Source of the DNA: Calonectria ilicicola
Lineage: Eukaryota; Ascomycota; Sordariomycetes; Hypocreales; Nectriaceae
Direction: 5' to 3'
Assembly (NCBI GenBank): GCA_020809705.1
Contig: CP085825.1
Location: forward strand, 7,688,001 to 7,752,000
Length of the DNA stretch: 64,000 bases
The number at the start of each line of letters is the position of its first letter. Within the stretch, counting starts at the first letter, position 1. A model generated the notes under the pieces. That model was given only the letters and a program-made list of their open reading frames with translations. It was not told the DNA's origin and made no database searches. The translations under genes and the position numbers were made by a program. Below, one piece after another: positions 54,595 to 64,000 of this stretch.

Positions 54595-55374
54595 TCAATC
54601 CCTTGTGGCTACTGTAACCAAAAGCTCCATCTCCATGTGAATACCGTCCTCTGTCGTAATCTTTTCCCATTCCTTCTTCATTTCTTCTCTTGCGCGTGGT
54701 CGTAGATCTAATGGGATACCACCGTACGTCTTGCCAGACGAACTGGTATCCAGCCAATCAATCATGGCAACTCCATCCTTGGCCGTCTTGACAATCTTGT
54801 TTATAACAATCTTCCTCTCCGAAAACCCAGCATTGTCGAGGAGGCTCTCAAGCTCGCGCTGCTTCAGGAATTTTGGCGGACTGTCCTCTGGGTAGTTTCT
54901 GTAAGGCTCCCGAGACAACACATCTGCCTTGATCCTTTCTTGGTGGGTTAGGTAGTCACCAGATCCGCCAGAGATTCCAAGGAGACCCCCGGGCTTCAGC
55001 ACACGGCCGAATTCGTTGATTGCCTTGGGTTGATCCTGCACCCAATGAAGCGTCGAGTTGACAAAGACGGCATCAAAGGCGGCGGTTTGGAAGCGTGATA
55101 GGTCCTCGGCTATTCCCACGTAAAATGACAAATTTGGTCTGGCAATCTCCTGGGCAATGGCAATGCGCTCATTGCTGGGATCAATGCCGACAACGTTACC
55201 ATTGTCCCCGACTATGTCCGCCAAGTGAGATGTGAGGTTACCAGGTCCGCAGCCGACGTCGAGAACGTGCATGCCTGGAGTAATCCCGAGTCTTTGCAAA
55301 AGGAACATGGCCGCATTGGATTGGGTGTTGTTGAGAACGGTGTAACCCTTTGCCAATTCTTGTGTGTCTGCCAT
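54595..55374 (-). CDS. Class I SAM-dependent methyltransferase (trans-aconitate methyltransferase-like)
   Basis: Single-exon gene of 259 residues, the usual size for Tam-like enzymes. SAM motif I is MHVLDVGCGPGNLTSHLA; the acidic residue at the end of strand 2 is in VVGIDPSNERIAIA; then IAEDLSRF, FDAVFVNSTLHWVQD with the HWV block typical of trans-aconitate and related methyltransferases, and RVLKPGGLLGISGG. The C-terminal half has NYPEDSPPKFLKQRELESLL, a cap-like region. The enzyme should methylate a small carboxylate or similar molecule; the substrate is not certain. It is a cytosolic protein. Confidence 0.85.
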   Translation of the reverse strand: MADTQELAKGYTVLNNTQSNAAMFLLQRLGITPGMHVLDVGCGPGNLTSHLADIVGDNGNVVGIDPSNERIAIAQEIARPNLSFYVGIAEDLSRFQTAAFDAVFVNSTLHWVQDQPKAINEFGRVLKPGGLLGISGGSGDYLTHQERIKADVLSREPYRNYPEDSPPKFLKQRELESLLDNAGFSERKIVINKIVKTAKDGVAMIDWLDTSSSGKTYGGIPLDLRPRAREEMKKEWEKITTEDGIHMEMELLVTVATRD

Positions 55375-56219
55375 GATGGAATCAGAATGTAGTAGTGTTG
55401 GATTGCTTTACGTCGTCGTCGCGAATCTTCTGAGTGATCCTCACCCAATAATACATGAACAAAAATTTGTATGTTTGTGGTTTGCAGTGTACCATCGATC
55501 AATCACATTTTAGTCGGCATTTGTGGGCTCCTTTCCGGCAGATTCTACAGGGGGTCCTTGCAATACCCGAGATGCAAACCCGAGCGCTTTTGAGCATATT
55601 GCGACAGTTACCTTGTCTGGTTCATTGCGACATCAGCTACCCCAAAAAAAAATCCACACTATCCCCCACTATGCATTAGCTGCATACGGCAAAGTATTAG
55701 CCCCAGACGCGGTATGTTAGCGGCGGGAGTTGTACGCGACGCCTTATGGGGTAAGACGAGTAAGTTTGAGCATATTCCATCTCATGAGTGCGCTTGTTTC
55801 ACTAACTTGTTCTCCCCGTCGATCGTCTCAGCAGCCACCCACGTGGACAGCGCCGACTGGGTTGCTTAAGCTACAATTGAATTGGAGACCTAGATGACGA
55901 ATGAAAAACGTAATCAACGTGCCATCTGTGGCAGGAGAAAGCATTTTACTTTTGGCTAGCTGTACCTAGTTAATGACCTCAGCTGAGAATCAAATTAGCG
56001 CCGAAGCGACTATTGCATCACCGGGTTGATTTAGTACAGCTTTGAGCACATATTCGAGGGACCAATATTGCTCCCACATGAGAAACACTACATGTAACAA
56101 ACCCTAAACTACTCTATGCGGAGTCAGAAGCGAGGTATTTGTAATTCATGTCGAAGTACTGTTGAAGTCCACGAACTTTGCCTAATTGTAGAAGGTTGCC
56201 GATGCCAATGTTCAGCAGC
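55375..56219. other. Divergent intergenic region
   Basis: Lies between the methyltransferase (-) and the P450 (+), so it holds both promoters. No gene seen. Confidence 0.4.
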
Positions 56220-57907
56220 ATGTTGTCCGCAATTTCTCTGCTCGGGACATTCACGATCCTCGTGAGTCAATCAATTACACAAGCGGGACTCAGCTTACCA
56301 TAACCAGTTGGTCGCCACCTTTCTTTTTCAGATTATTCAACGACGATTCTTTCACCCACTTTGCTCAATTCCTGGGCCATGGATCAACAGTGTATCAGAG
56401 CTGCCTGCCGCCTTGGCTCTAGTCACAGGAAATCAACATGTTTACTACAGGTCATTACATGAAAAATATGGCCCAGTAGTACGAGTTTCCCCAAACGAGG
56501 TCGGCTTCATCAGCGTCGAGGCTCGGGAGGAAATTTATGGGCTTAGGGTAGGTTCGCACATGTACTGAAAACATCAGAGTTAACTTGTGATGCAGAAAGG
56601 TGGTCTTAATATGGAAAAAAGCCCAATATTTCTCGGAGCTGTTGGAAATGTAGATGGCCAGACTGGAGTCAGTCTGGCCCTAAACAAAGAACACACCCGC
56701 CAGCGTAGAGCATTGGGATATCTTTTCACAAACAGCGCATTGCTACACCTCGAAAGTCTTCTCCAGGTTCACATGCGCAAATTCATCGCCGTGCTCGAGA
56801 CAATGGCAACTGAGGGCCGACCTGTAGATTTGTCAGATTGGTGTATGTCTTTTATGTTCAAATTTTGATGTCTCCTCAGCTAATCGCATGTACAGATACA
56901 TACCTTGCATTCGATATGATGGGTGATTTATGCTTTGCAGAACCTTTCGGGTGTTTGGATCAGGCATCAGCTACAGAGTGGTCTACTTCAGTCATCAATG
57001 TCTTTGTCGCAGCTACTTGGACGCAAGCCATCCGTCGCATATCTGGGGTTGGCACCTGGCTTGAGACAGGCATGACTCGCCTCTTCGTTCCTTCAAAAGC
57101 CGCAGCTTGGAGAATGATTCATTTGAACAATTCCCGCGAGAAAACGCTTCGCCGCCTTGAAGATTCGGATCGGGATCATGCAGACTTCATGTATCACATT
57201 CTCAACAATGAATCCAGAAAATCACTATCCCAAACCGAAATTATACTCAACATGTCACTGTTCATCAGTGCTGGAACTGACACCACGGGCACAGCTCTCA
57301 CTGGCTGGACGTACTTTGTGTGCACTCACCCGGACGTCTACAGACGCCTGGTGCGCGAAGTCAGAGGAGCCTTCTCGAACGATGACGATGTCAAATGGGA
57401 AAAGGTGAGAAACCTTCGATATCTTGAAGCAACTCTTCACGAAGCTCTTCGTCTATTTCCGCCATCACCAGCAAGTCAACAACGCATCGTTCCTACAGGA
57501 GGTGCTACCATCGACGGCTACTATGTCCCAGCTGGAACTACAGTGGCCGTCTCACCTTGGTCCTCAACTCACTCAACATTGAACTTTTATGATCCAGACA
57601 CGTTTCGTCCCAGCGTTGGCTTGGTGAAGACGCAGCTTGCGCGAATGATCACCTCAATGCTTCACTGCCGTTTGGAACAGGACCCAGGGTTTGCATTGGG
57701 CGTAACCTAGCGTATATGGAGATGCGGCTCATTGCAGCCCATTTGTTGTGGAACTTTGAGATGAAACTCGACAGAGGAGAATATGAAGAGAAGAACCAGG
57801 TGTGGGGTCTTGATGGCCATCTGAAGCCAATGAAGGTCTTTCATTCCATGACTAAGCCGGAGTTATGGGTGCAGCTAAAGCCAATCCGTCGAGGAGCCTC
57901 GGTATAG
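56220..57907 (+). CDS. Cytochrome P450 monooxygenase with one frameshift before the haem motif
   Basis: Four exons: 56220..56261, 56308..56547, 56596..56842, 56896..57907, about 526 residues if one frame break is bridged. A membrane anchor (LLGTFTILLVATFLF) is followed by a proline-rich hinge (PLCSIPGPW), YGPVVRVSPNEVGFI, FDMMGDLCFAEPF, helix I AGTDTTGTAL, ExxR in EALRLFPP, and PDTFRP. One base is then missing between 57608 and 57614 (CCC to AG); in the next frame the rest continues perfectly: RWLGEDA, then haem-binding PFGTGPRVCIGRNLAYMEMR and the C-terminal strands to 57907. As written the frame stops at 57710, before the cysteine ligand, so the gene is either a recent pseudogene or has an assembly indel. 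ER enzyme; substrate unknown. Confidence 0.82.
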
Positions 57908-58253
57908 ATCGTTATAAATTATAATGTGATAAGAACCAGGCACTCCAAGTAGAGCTAGTCGGAACTTGATGCAATACTTCTAGTTTCAATTCATTCACGT
58001 GATTGATCCAGATTGAATTAATAACCTTGTATTTCTTCTATCAACCCCATATTTTCTTTCGTTCAGTAAATATCTCAAATTGGCAAATATGGCAAATCTG
58101 CTCAAAGCCCAGCTTGACCGAATCCCTTCCTTGAATGGTATTTCACACGCATTGTGGCGTGTCACATTGTTCGCTTTCTGATAATACAATTAAAATGCGT
58201 CCTTCAAGGACCGCGATAAGCAGGCTGTGAAACTCAACCCAGTCCATCTGTTC
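57908..58253. other. Intergenic spacer between convergent genes
   Basis: 3' regions of the P450 (+) and the glycerol-3-phosphate dehydrogenase (-). Nothing else seen. Confidence 0.4.
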
Positions 58254-60314
58254 TTACATCACACCCTTGAGCTTGCCTGGAGTGACTCCAAGCACTCCAG
58301 ATGTAGTCGTGGTGCCTGCTGGCAAGCTGGCTGGCTCTGGGCGAACAGACACCTCCTCCTGGACAGCCTTTGCGGCCTCTTTGCTCACACCCATGGATTT
58401 CAAAAATTGGACTGTTTGAGTGCGCTCTTGTTCCTTTCGTGTCTCGGTCCACTTTAGTTCATCGGCCATAATGTCGAGAATACGAGGAAGTGCCTGTCTA
58501 GCGCCCTCAACATCAAGGAAAGACAAGCGCGTACGACGCGAGATCACATCCTCGACTGTGCAAGCAGCCTCTGATCGGACTGCATACCGAACCTCGTCCT
58601 CAATAATGGGGAAAGATGGGATAAGTCGGGAAGAAGCTGAGTTGGAGTTGGCGAGAATGGCCCAGGCACGGTCTCCGTAATTGCGAGAAAGGTGGTACGC
58701 GACATCGGCATCGATAGGGTAGACTTCCCTCAATTGTGATGGCAGCGCATGTGAGTAACCGTGAGCACCGATCACAGGGAGTTTAGTGGTGCGGCACACG
58801 CCGTTGGTGACGAATTTGGTGAGGTTAGCGCCGCTAATGTCGGGTAGAGTGTTGGTTCTTGGGTTCAGTCGGAAGATCTTCATGGCTTCATCCACGGTTT
58901 CCTCGGCCATACATCGATAGGTGGTCCATTTTCCACCGGCACAGGTAAGAAGTCCAGATGGCGAAGAAGTAATAAGGTGGTTACGGACAAGTGACTCCGT
59001 GTTCTTCGCGTTGGGGTCCTTGATGAGAGGACGGATACCTGATCATTGTTAATATATAATTCGCAGGATTCATAAATAGCTTTACTTACCAGACCATGCC
59101 GCAAGGACATCAGCCCTTGTAAGGACTGACTCTGGGGACAACAACTTGCTGACTTCACTCAAAATGAAATCCACCTCTTCGGCCTGCGGGATAGGATTCT
59201 TCTCGATCTCGCAAGGGCTGTCTGTTGTGCCTGCCAAGGTGTGGCCCTCCCAGGGGAGGATGAAGATGACCCGACCATCGGATGATGCCTTCAGGAGACC
59301 CTTGTTGTTTGCGCATAATGATTTGGGGAGCATAATGTGAACACCAGAAGCTGGCGCAACCATAGGCTTCCGTGAAGGATCGTCCATTTGCTCAATGGCA
59401 TCAGCAAATGGGCCTGTGGCGTTGATGACACCCTTGGCTCGGACCTTGAACTCGTCGTTGCCCCCATCCAAGGAGTCCTTTACTCTGACACCATTGATTT
59501 TTCCATTAGAATCCTTTTCCAACCCTGTAACCTCGACATAGTTCAAAACGATAGCTCCGTAGAGCGATGCCGTCATGGCGAGGGAAACGTTCATCCTCGC
59601 ATCATTCTGCTGGCCATCGTAGTATACAATACCGCCGACTAGGTTGTCGCGTCGAAGCATAGGAAACTCGGCCAGGGTCTTGTTCTTGCCCAAGAGGAAT
59701 GAGCGCTCAAGTCCCTGGGAGCCAGCAAGAAGGTCATAGGCAACAGTACCAGCAAAGAGATAGGGGGCCTGCCACCAGTGCTGCAGGGGTAGCACGATAG
59801 GTAATGAGTTGGATAGGTGAGGTGCGATGTTGAGGAAGGTTTTACGTTCGTGCAGAGCCTCCATGACTAACTGCAGTTGGGAATAGTCCAGGTTCAAGAC
59901 AGCCTTTTCGAGGTACCGAACTCCACCGTGGACTAGCTTCGTGCTTTTGGAGCTAGTACCTGACGAAAAGTCATCGCGTTCCACGAGTGCGACTTTGAGG
60001 CCACGGGTGACGGCATCGAGGGCGATACCCGTGCCTGTGGCGCCACCACCAATGATGAGCAGGTCGTATTCTTCAGAGTTATCGGGTGATCCGTGCGAGC
60101 GCAGATCGGCGAGCTGCTGGGCTCTCGACTTTGTAGCCTCGAAGGAGGGCGGCTGAATCTGTCCCTTTTGGTCGCGCTTAGGGGCAACGATGGGCATGTT
60201 GAAAGCATCCTTGCTACTATTGAATCGATAGATCAGGGCGCCTCCGGTGGCAATAGTGAGGACTGCGGCAGAGGCCACCGCTGGCCGTCGGAGACCCGAC
60301 AGTCTGGATGCCAT
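58254..60314 (-). CDS. gut2: Mitochondrial FAD-dependent glycerol-3-phosphate dehydrogenase
   Basis: Two exons: complement(58254..59038, 59090..60314), 669 residues, close to yeast Gut2. The N-terminus has a mitochondrial leader and one membrane segment (VASAAVLTIATGGALIY). The FAD site is YDLLIIGGGATGTGIALDA; then RDDFSSGTSSKSTKLVHGGVRYLE, HLSNSLPIVLPL, NDARMNVSLAMTA, INATGPFADAI and GRVIFILPWEGHTLAGTTD, all strict family blocks. The exon join rebuilds AAWSGIRPLI, followed by LTCAGGKWTTYR. The enzyme oxidises glycerol-3-phosphate to dihydroxyacetone phosphate on the inner membrane, feeding electrons to ubiquinone. It is needed for growth on glycerol and for the glycerol-phosphate shuttle. 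An aquaglyceroporin gene lies about 1.8 kb upstream on the same strand. Confidence 0.95.
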
Positions 60315-62151
60315 CTTGGCTAGACAAGGGCCTTGTCACAGGTCAATACAATAAAAAAAGGGGGTTGTTGGTTTGTCTTGTGTGTGGAGAGCGACAACTC
60401 GGCGAGCGAGCGAGGACAAAAGGGGGAAGGAAATAAACTGATGGAGAGAAAGAAACTGAAGATTAAAGAACGATAAAGAGTGATTCCTTCTAGTCAGAAT
60501 AAATTCGAACAGATATACCGCAAGCACCGCCAGAGAGAGAGCTTGGTAGCGAATAAAGCTGCCGCGTTGCGGCCTCACTGGATTCGAATGCAGCCATGCG
60601 GCCCACAGTGACAACAAAGAAGCAAAAATCCCACGCTATCACCGCGATTTTCACCTCGGGTCATCAAAAAGCGAGACACGCCCCACCGCCTCCTTTGTTA
60701 AATCCCTCCAATTGCCAACATGGCTGGCGCGCAAGGTTGGATCCCATAGACATGATGGACTCGATAGGGAACTCAAAATGCAGTTTTCCATGACGGGCTA
60801 CGGTCGATCAAACAAACGCCGCAGACCAAAGCAGGGCGGTTATGCACGTCGGTGTCCAAGGACCGAGTTCTGCACGTCGGTGTCGGTAGCGTGGACCGAG
60901 TTAGCGTCCTCCACATTTCATGCACCTCGGCCGAGGACACCGAGAGCCCCATCACTCACCGCGACGCTAGTCATGAAGGGCCTGGCAGAACCTGGCCAAG
61001 GCGTCACACAGGCGTGCAAGAGGCGTGCGTACGAGAGCAGAGGCGGACAGGGATCTGCTGCAGGGTTGCAAGGGCAGGACGGCTGAGCGTCTCGGCTTAC
61101 GCTGTCAAGACGGCCATGGTCTCCCAATTCTCCTAATCGGACCGGCGCAACGGCTCAGGTGACAATCACGACGGGCAGGCAGCCGTGATAGGGGCGCCTG
61201 GGAATCCTCTTTTGGTATAAGTTGCAACCGCATGCCACCAGCTCTGCGGACGTTACCAGCTACTTGGATCCAAGCTCCGTTGCATCCAATGCCGGATGCC
61301 ATCTTTAGCGGCATGTGACCGCGCCATCCCTGGTTGCCGGCCCATCACATCGAGCTCTCTAAGCGAAGAGGCAGCCTTTAAGCTCTTTATGTTGCAGCTA
61401 ATCACCACAGCCGCTGCGACGGCGCGGCCACGTGAGACACGTAATGGCCCACCATTGGCTATTTTGTGCCGATTATGTCGATCAAAGCCGCAAGTGCGCT
61501 CTACTGACGATGCTTTTGGCTGTTGTCCCCAAGCTTTGGCCTCTAGGTGCATCTGGCATGCCAAATCTGGCCTTGGATTATCTACATTTCCAATCTTGGC
61601 ATGCCATGCATCTAACGTTGCGACCTACTTAAATGCTATGCTTGAAATGGCATGCATCCTTAATTGGAATTTGGTGCTCTCGCTGCAAGTTTGACAGCTG
61701 TGCACTTCGCGCTCCTCAATCTTACATGCAACTACTGCCATGCCGCCTGCGCCGACTGGACAATCCCCGGCTTCGGTGTGCCCCATTATTTCGACCTTGA
61801 ATCAACGGGCGCCGGTGCTTCCGGAAGCAATCAGTCAACTGACAGGTAGAAGGATTACAATGGAGCAATAAATCTCCACATGGTCAGCAATAAAGCAATT
61901 TAACAGAAATGATGAAGACGCGGCTTGTTTGCTTGCTCTTGATCACGTTTGCATTGAACTTCATAGCTAGAACAGTAAATCATTTTTCAAGTAGTCATTC
62001 AGGCGGGGGGGTTGTGTACATCGATTACACAGCGTTCCGTGTCTCCTTTGCAGTTCGATTGATTCTCGTGAACCCCCCATGTCGTCAAAACTGTTCCTGT
62101 CTTTGAATTGGTCTTCCGTATTTCCCAATCTTACCAACCCTGTCAATCAAA
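60315..62151. other. Intergenic region between GUT2 and the aquaglyceroporin
   Basis: About 1.8 kb. The first part is the GUT2 promoter, with a purine-rich tract at 60,400-60,480 that reads CT-rich on the coding strand, as in strong fungal promoters. A small imperfect tandem duplication lies at 60,844-60,904. Open frames between 60,700 and 61,700 have no family resemblance. Confidence 0.45.
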
Positions 62152-63284
62152 CTAAACCTCCGAGTGGTATTCTCTCTTGTAAGTGTTGGACCACACGCTC
62201 CGGCGGGGCTTCGTGAGCCGCTTAAGACCAACCATCGGTGTGTTTATGGGGCTATCGCCAGTGTAAATGAAGAGATCGTAGAGCAGTCCTCCAAATGAGG
62301 TGCCCATGAATGGTGCAACCATTGGAATCTGAGAGCAGACATTAGTAAAGGCAGCTTGTAAATCAAAGCAATTGAACATACCCAGAAGTAGTAGCCTCCA
62401 AAGGACCACACCTCATGACCGTAACCGATCATGTAGGAAACCAAGCGAGGACCAAAGTCACGAGCCAAGTTAATTGCATAGCCAGTTTCCCAACCGAAAC
62501 AAGCACCAATGCCGAAAATAAGGAAGAACAAGCAAATTGGCAGGAGGGGTCCAGCTCCAATGTTGTTGTTATCCACGAGGGCAAAAATAACAAACTGAAG
62601 GATGGTGCTGGCAATAAACTCTGAGAAGAACATGCCAGTGCGTGTCATGAATGCGGCTGGGTATGTGCAGAAGACGCCGGCAGAGGAGGTGTTTAAGCCA
62701 ACCGTTCGGATGCCTGGGCCTCCCTCGTAGTTGTCAATGGCAGACTTGTAGTTGCCATAAACAATTGCGGCTCCCGTCATGGCCCCCAGAAGCTGCCCGA
62801 TAAAGTAGACTGGGAATTTTCGCCATGGGAGACCTCGGTACAGGCAGTTGGCAAGAGTCACAGCTGGGTTGAGGTGGCCACCGGATTTACCACCAACGTA
62901 GACTCCAAGCATGACGCCAATGCTATAGGTCCAAATGTTAGCCAAGTTCGCCGTCATCTTTTTCCAATTGTTCCAATTGGGCATCGGATCGGCGTCTTAC
63001 CCCCATCCCCAGGAAATACTCTGGTAATCACCCTTTGTGCCCGAACTGAGGACAACTTGAGCAACAACGCCGTCTCCAAAGAGAATCAGCGTCATTGTTC
63101 CCAGAAATTCTGAAAACCCATCCTGGCAGATCTCTCGCACTCTGCTCCAAGGCAGCTGCTCCGGCTCATCGATAGTAAGCGGAGGAACAGATTCGCTCGA
63201 GAGCTCTTCGTGTTCAGGTCCTTTGGAGCCTCCCATTTCGAGATTGTGAACTCGAGTCGTCTTCTCAACGGATATATCTGACAT
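62152..63284 (-). CDS. Aquaglyceroporin (MIP family channel)
   Basis: Three exons: complement(62152..62328, 62382..62922, 63001..63284), 333 residues. The start is the ATG at 63284 (MSDISVEKT); the open frame above has no ATG. A polar cytosolic N-terminus leads into six helices. The first pore loop is GGHLNPAVTLANCLYRGLPW; the second is INLARDFGPRL, where NPA is replaced by NLA, as in the Fps1-type and other fungal glycerol channels, and the Asp after Arg is the glycerol-facilitator signature. The first join gives SWGWGIGVMLGVYVGGKSGG and the last gives FWIPMVAPFMG, both expected. The channel should pass glycerol and small polyols through the plasma membrane. It lies next to gut2, the enzyme that oxidises glycerol-3-phosphate. 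Confidence 0.92.
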
Positions 63285-64000
63285 TGGAAGCTGCAGAGTA
63301 CGGAATTGAAGTCGAGGAGATTGAGTGTGGCGTGATACAGGACACAACGGGGAGCATGGGACATTTATGCTCTGAGTGGCAACGATGCCGTACCGCCCAT
63401 GCTACCTGCTACAATGGCAATGAGGGGCTTCCAAGAGGGCACCCGTCGGGGTCTACGCTGTCTTACGGTACTCCTCTACGGTTTCATTCTCCCACCGGCA
63501 ACGGGATTTGCCCCCCAGACCGAATCTGGGCAGGAACGAGCCCAGATTTGTCCGAGGCAAATTTCTTTGCTACCCCCCAAGGACATCGAACCATCCAACG
63601 GGGAGGGGAAACGCTCTTCGGTGATGCATCCTCGGTGTGCGGCACCGAATAGATATACATGGGGACGGAAGACTCGGTGTTGCTCGCAACAGAACGGAGA
63701 CGTCAGAGAAAGCATTGCTGTGCCAGCTCCCACACGCCCCCCGAGCTGACCCCCCGGATTCCCCAGTCGAAGAATGAGTAAGCGCGGAGTAACGGAAGGG
63801 TGCCAATATGGTAAGAGTCCACGTGGAAGTCATGAACTCTGCATTTATCCGGATGGTCGGTCGCAGTGGATTTTTACATGAACCATTGTCGATGCAACTC
63901 GGTGTGAGCTCGCCGAATTTCATAGGACATTACCGAACACACGAAGCGGTTTTGCGGCCGTTGCTAGGCCCAGCAGCCTCCACTGAGGTAAAAACGCAGG
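63285..64000. other. Upstream region of the aquaglyceroporin
   Basis: Promoter of the aquaglyceroporin and the window edge. Open frames on both strands are unrecognisable. No gene supported. Confidence 0.4.

Noticed and set aside
61296..61694. 132-residue open frame downstream of the gut2 promoter region
   Set aside because: Composition-driven; overlapping frames on both strands and no motif.
1..64000. CRISPR arrays, bacterial operons, phage or insertion sequences
   Set aside because: Spliceosomal introns and fungal gene families throughout; no regularly spaced repeats or IS-type ends seen.

Overview
This window is nuclear DNA of a filamentous ascomycete (Pezizomycotina). Nearly all genes are split by short introns of about 45-100 bp with GT...AG ends, spacing is compact, and the gene families are typically fungal: HET-domain proteins, NACHT/STAND receptors, a Zn2Cys6 regulator, a P450 and MFS transporters. 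A Sordariomycete, perhaps Hypocreales, is a reasonable guess but is inference only. All splice joins given here were placed by eye from GT/AG sites, reading frame and family patterns; no transcript evidence was available.

Layout. 1-0.4 kb: the 3' end of an alpha/beta-hydrolase-like gene. 0.4-1.1 kb: a Ser-rich, GPI-anchored secreted protein (-). 2.4-4.6 kb: a HET-domain protein (-). 5.3-6.3 kb: a medium-chain dehydrogenase/enoyl reductase (-). 6.9-11.5 kb: a NACHT-ankyrin receptor with one frameshift (-). 12.1-13.8 kb: a sugar transporter (-). 13.8-17.4 kb: a long stretch without genes. 17.4-18.2 kb: a single-pass membrane protein (+). 18.6-20.8 kb: a second HET protein (+). 21.3-31.5 kb: an aldo-keto reductase/RidA fusion (+), a Zn2Cys6 regulator (-), an amino-acid permease (+) and a C-terminally short homocitrate-synthase-like enzyme (+). 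31.9-36.9 kb: a patatin module directly followed by a NACHT module ending in a degenerate protein kinase; they probably form one receptor gene (-). 37.4-39.6 kb: a HAD hydrolase and a methyltransferase with a 13-His tract (-). 40.2-40.7 kb: a decayed carboxylesterase. 41.5 kb: a 59-residue Cys-rich protein. 42.6-46.3 kb: an unknown protein and a ferric reductase (+). 46.6-47.4 kb: a NodB-fold protein that has lost its catalytic residues (-). 48.4 kb: a scrap of a second ferric reductase. 49.5-53.9 kb: an unknown protein, an opine-dehydrogenase-like enzyme (+) and an MFS exporter (-). 54.6-57.9 kb: a methyltransferase (-) and a P450 with a frameshift (+). 58.3-63.3 kb: mitochondrial glycerol-3-phosphate dehydrogenase and an aquaglyceroporin (both -).

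How the genes may work together (inference). Two HET proteins, a NACHT-ankyrin protein and the patatin-NACHT-pseudokinase make this a dense stretch of allorecognition/innate-immunity type genes. The 21-31 kb block looks like a small regulated cluster for an amino-acid-related metabolite: oxidoreductase-RidA, regulator, permease, and a homocitrate-synthase paralogue with palindromic CGG/CCG motifs upstream. GUT2 and the aquaglyceroporin form a natural glycerol uptake/oxidation pair. Several decayed or disabled genes (carboxylesterase relic, ferric-reductase scrap, P450 and NACHT-ankyrin frameshifts, inactive-looking deacetylase and kinase) suggest an accessory region with ongoing gene turnover, unless the two frameshifts are assembly indels.
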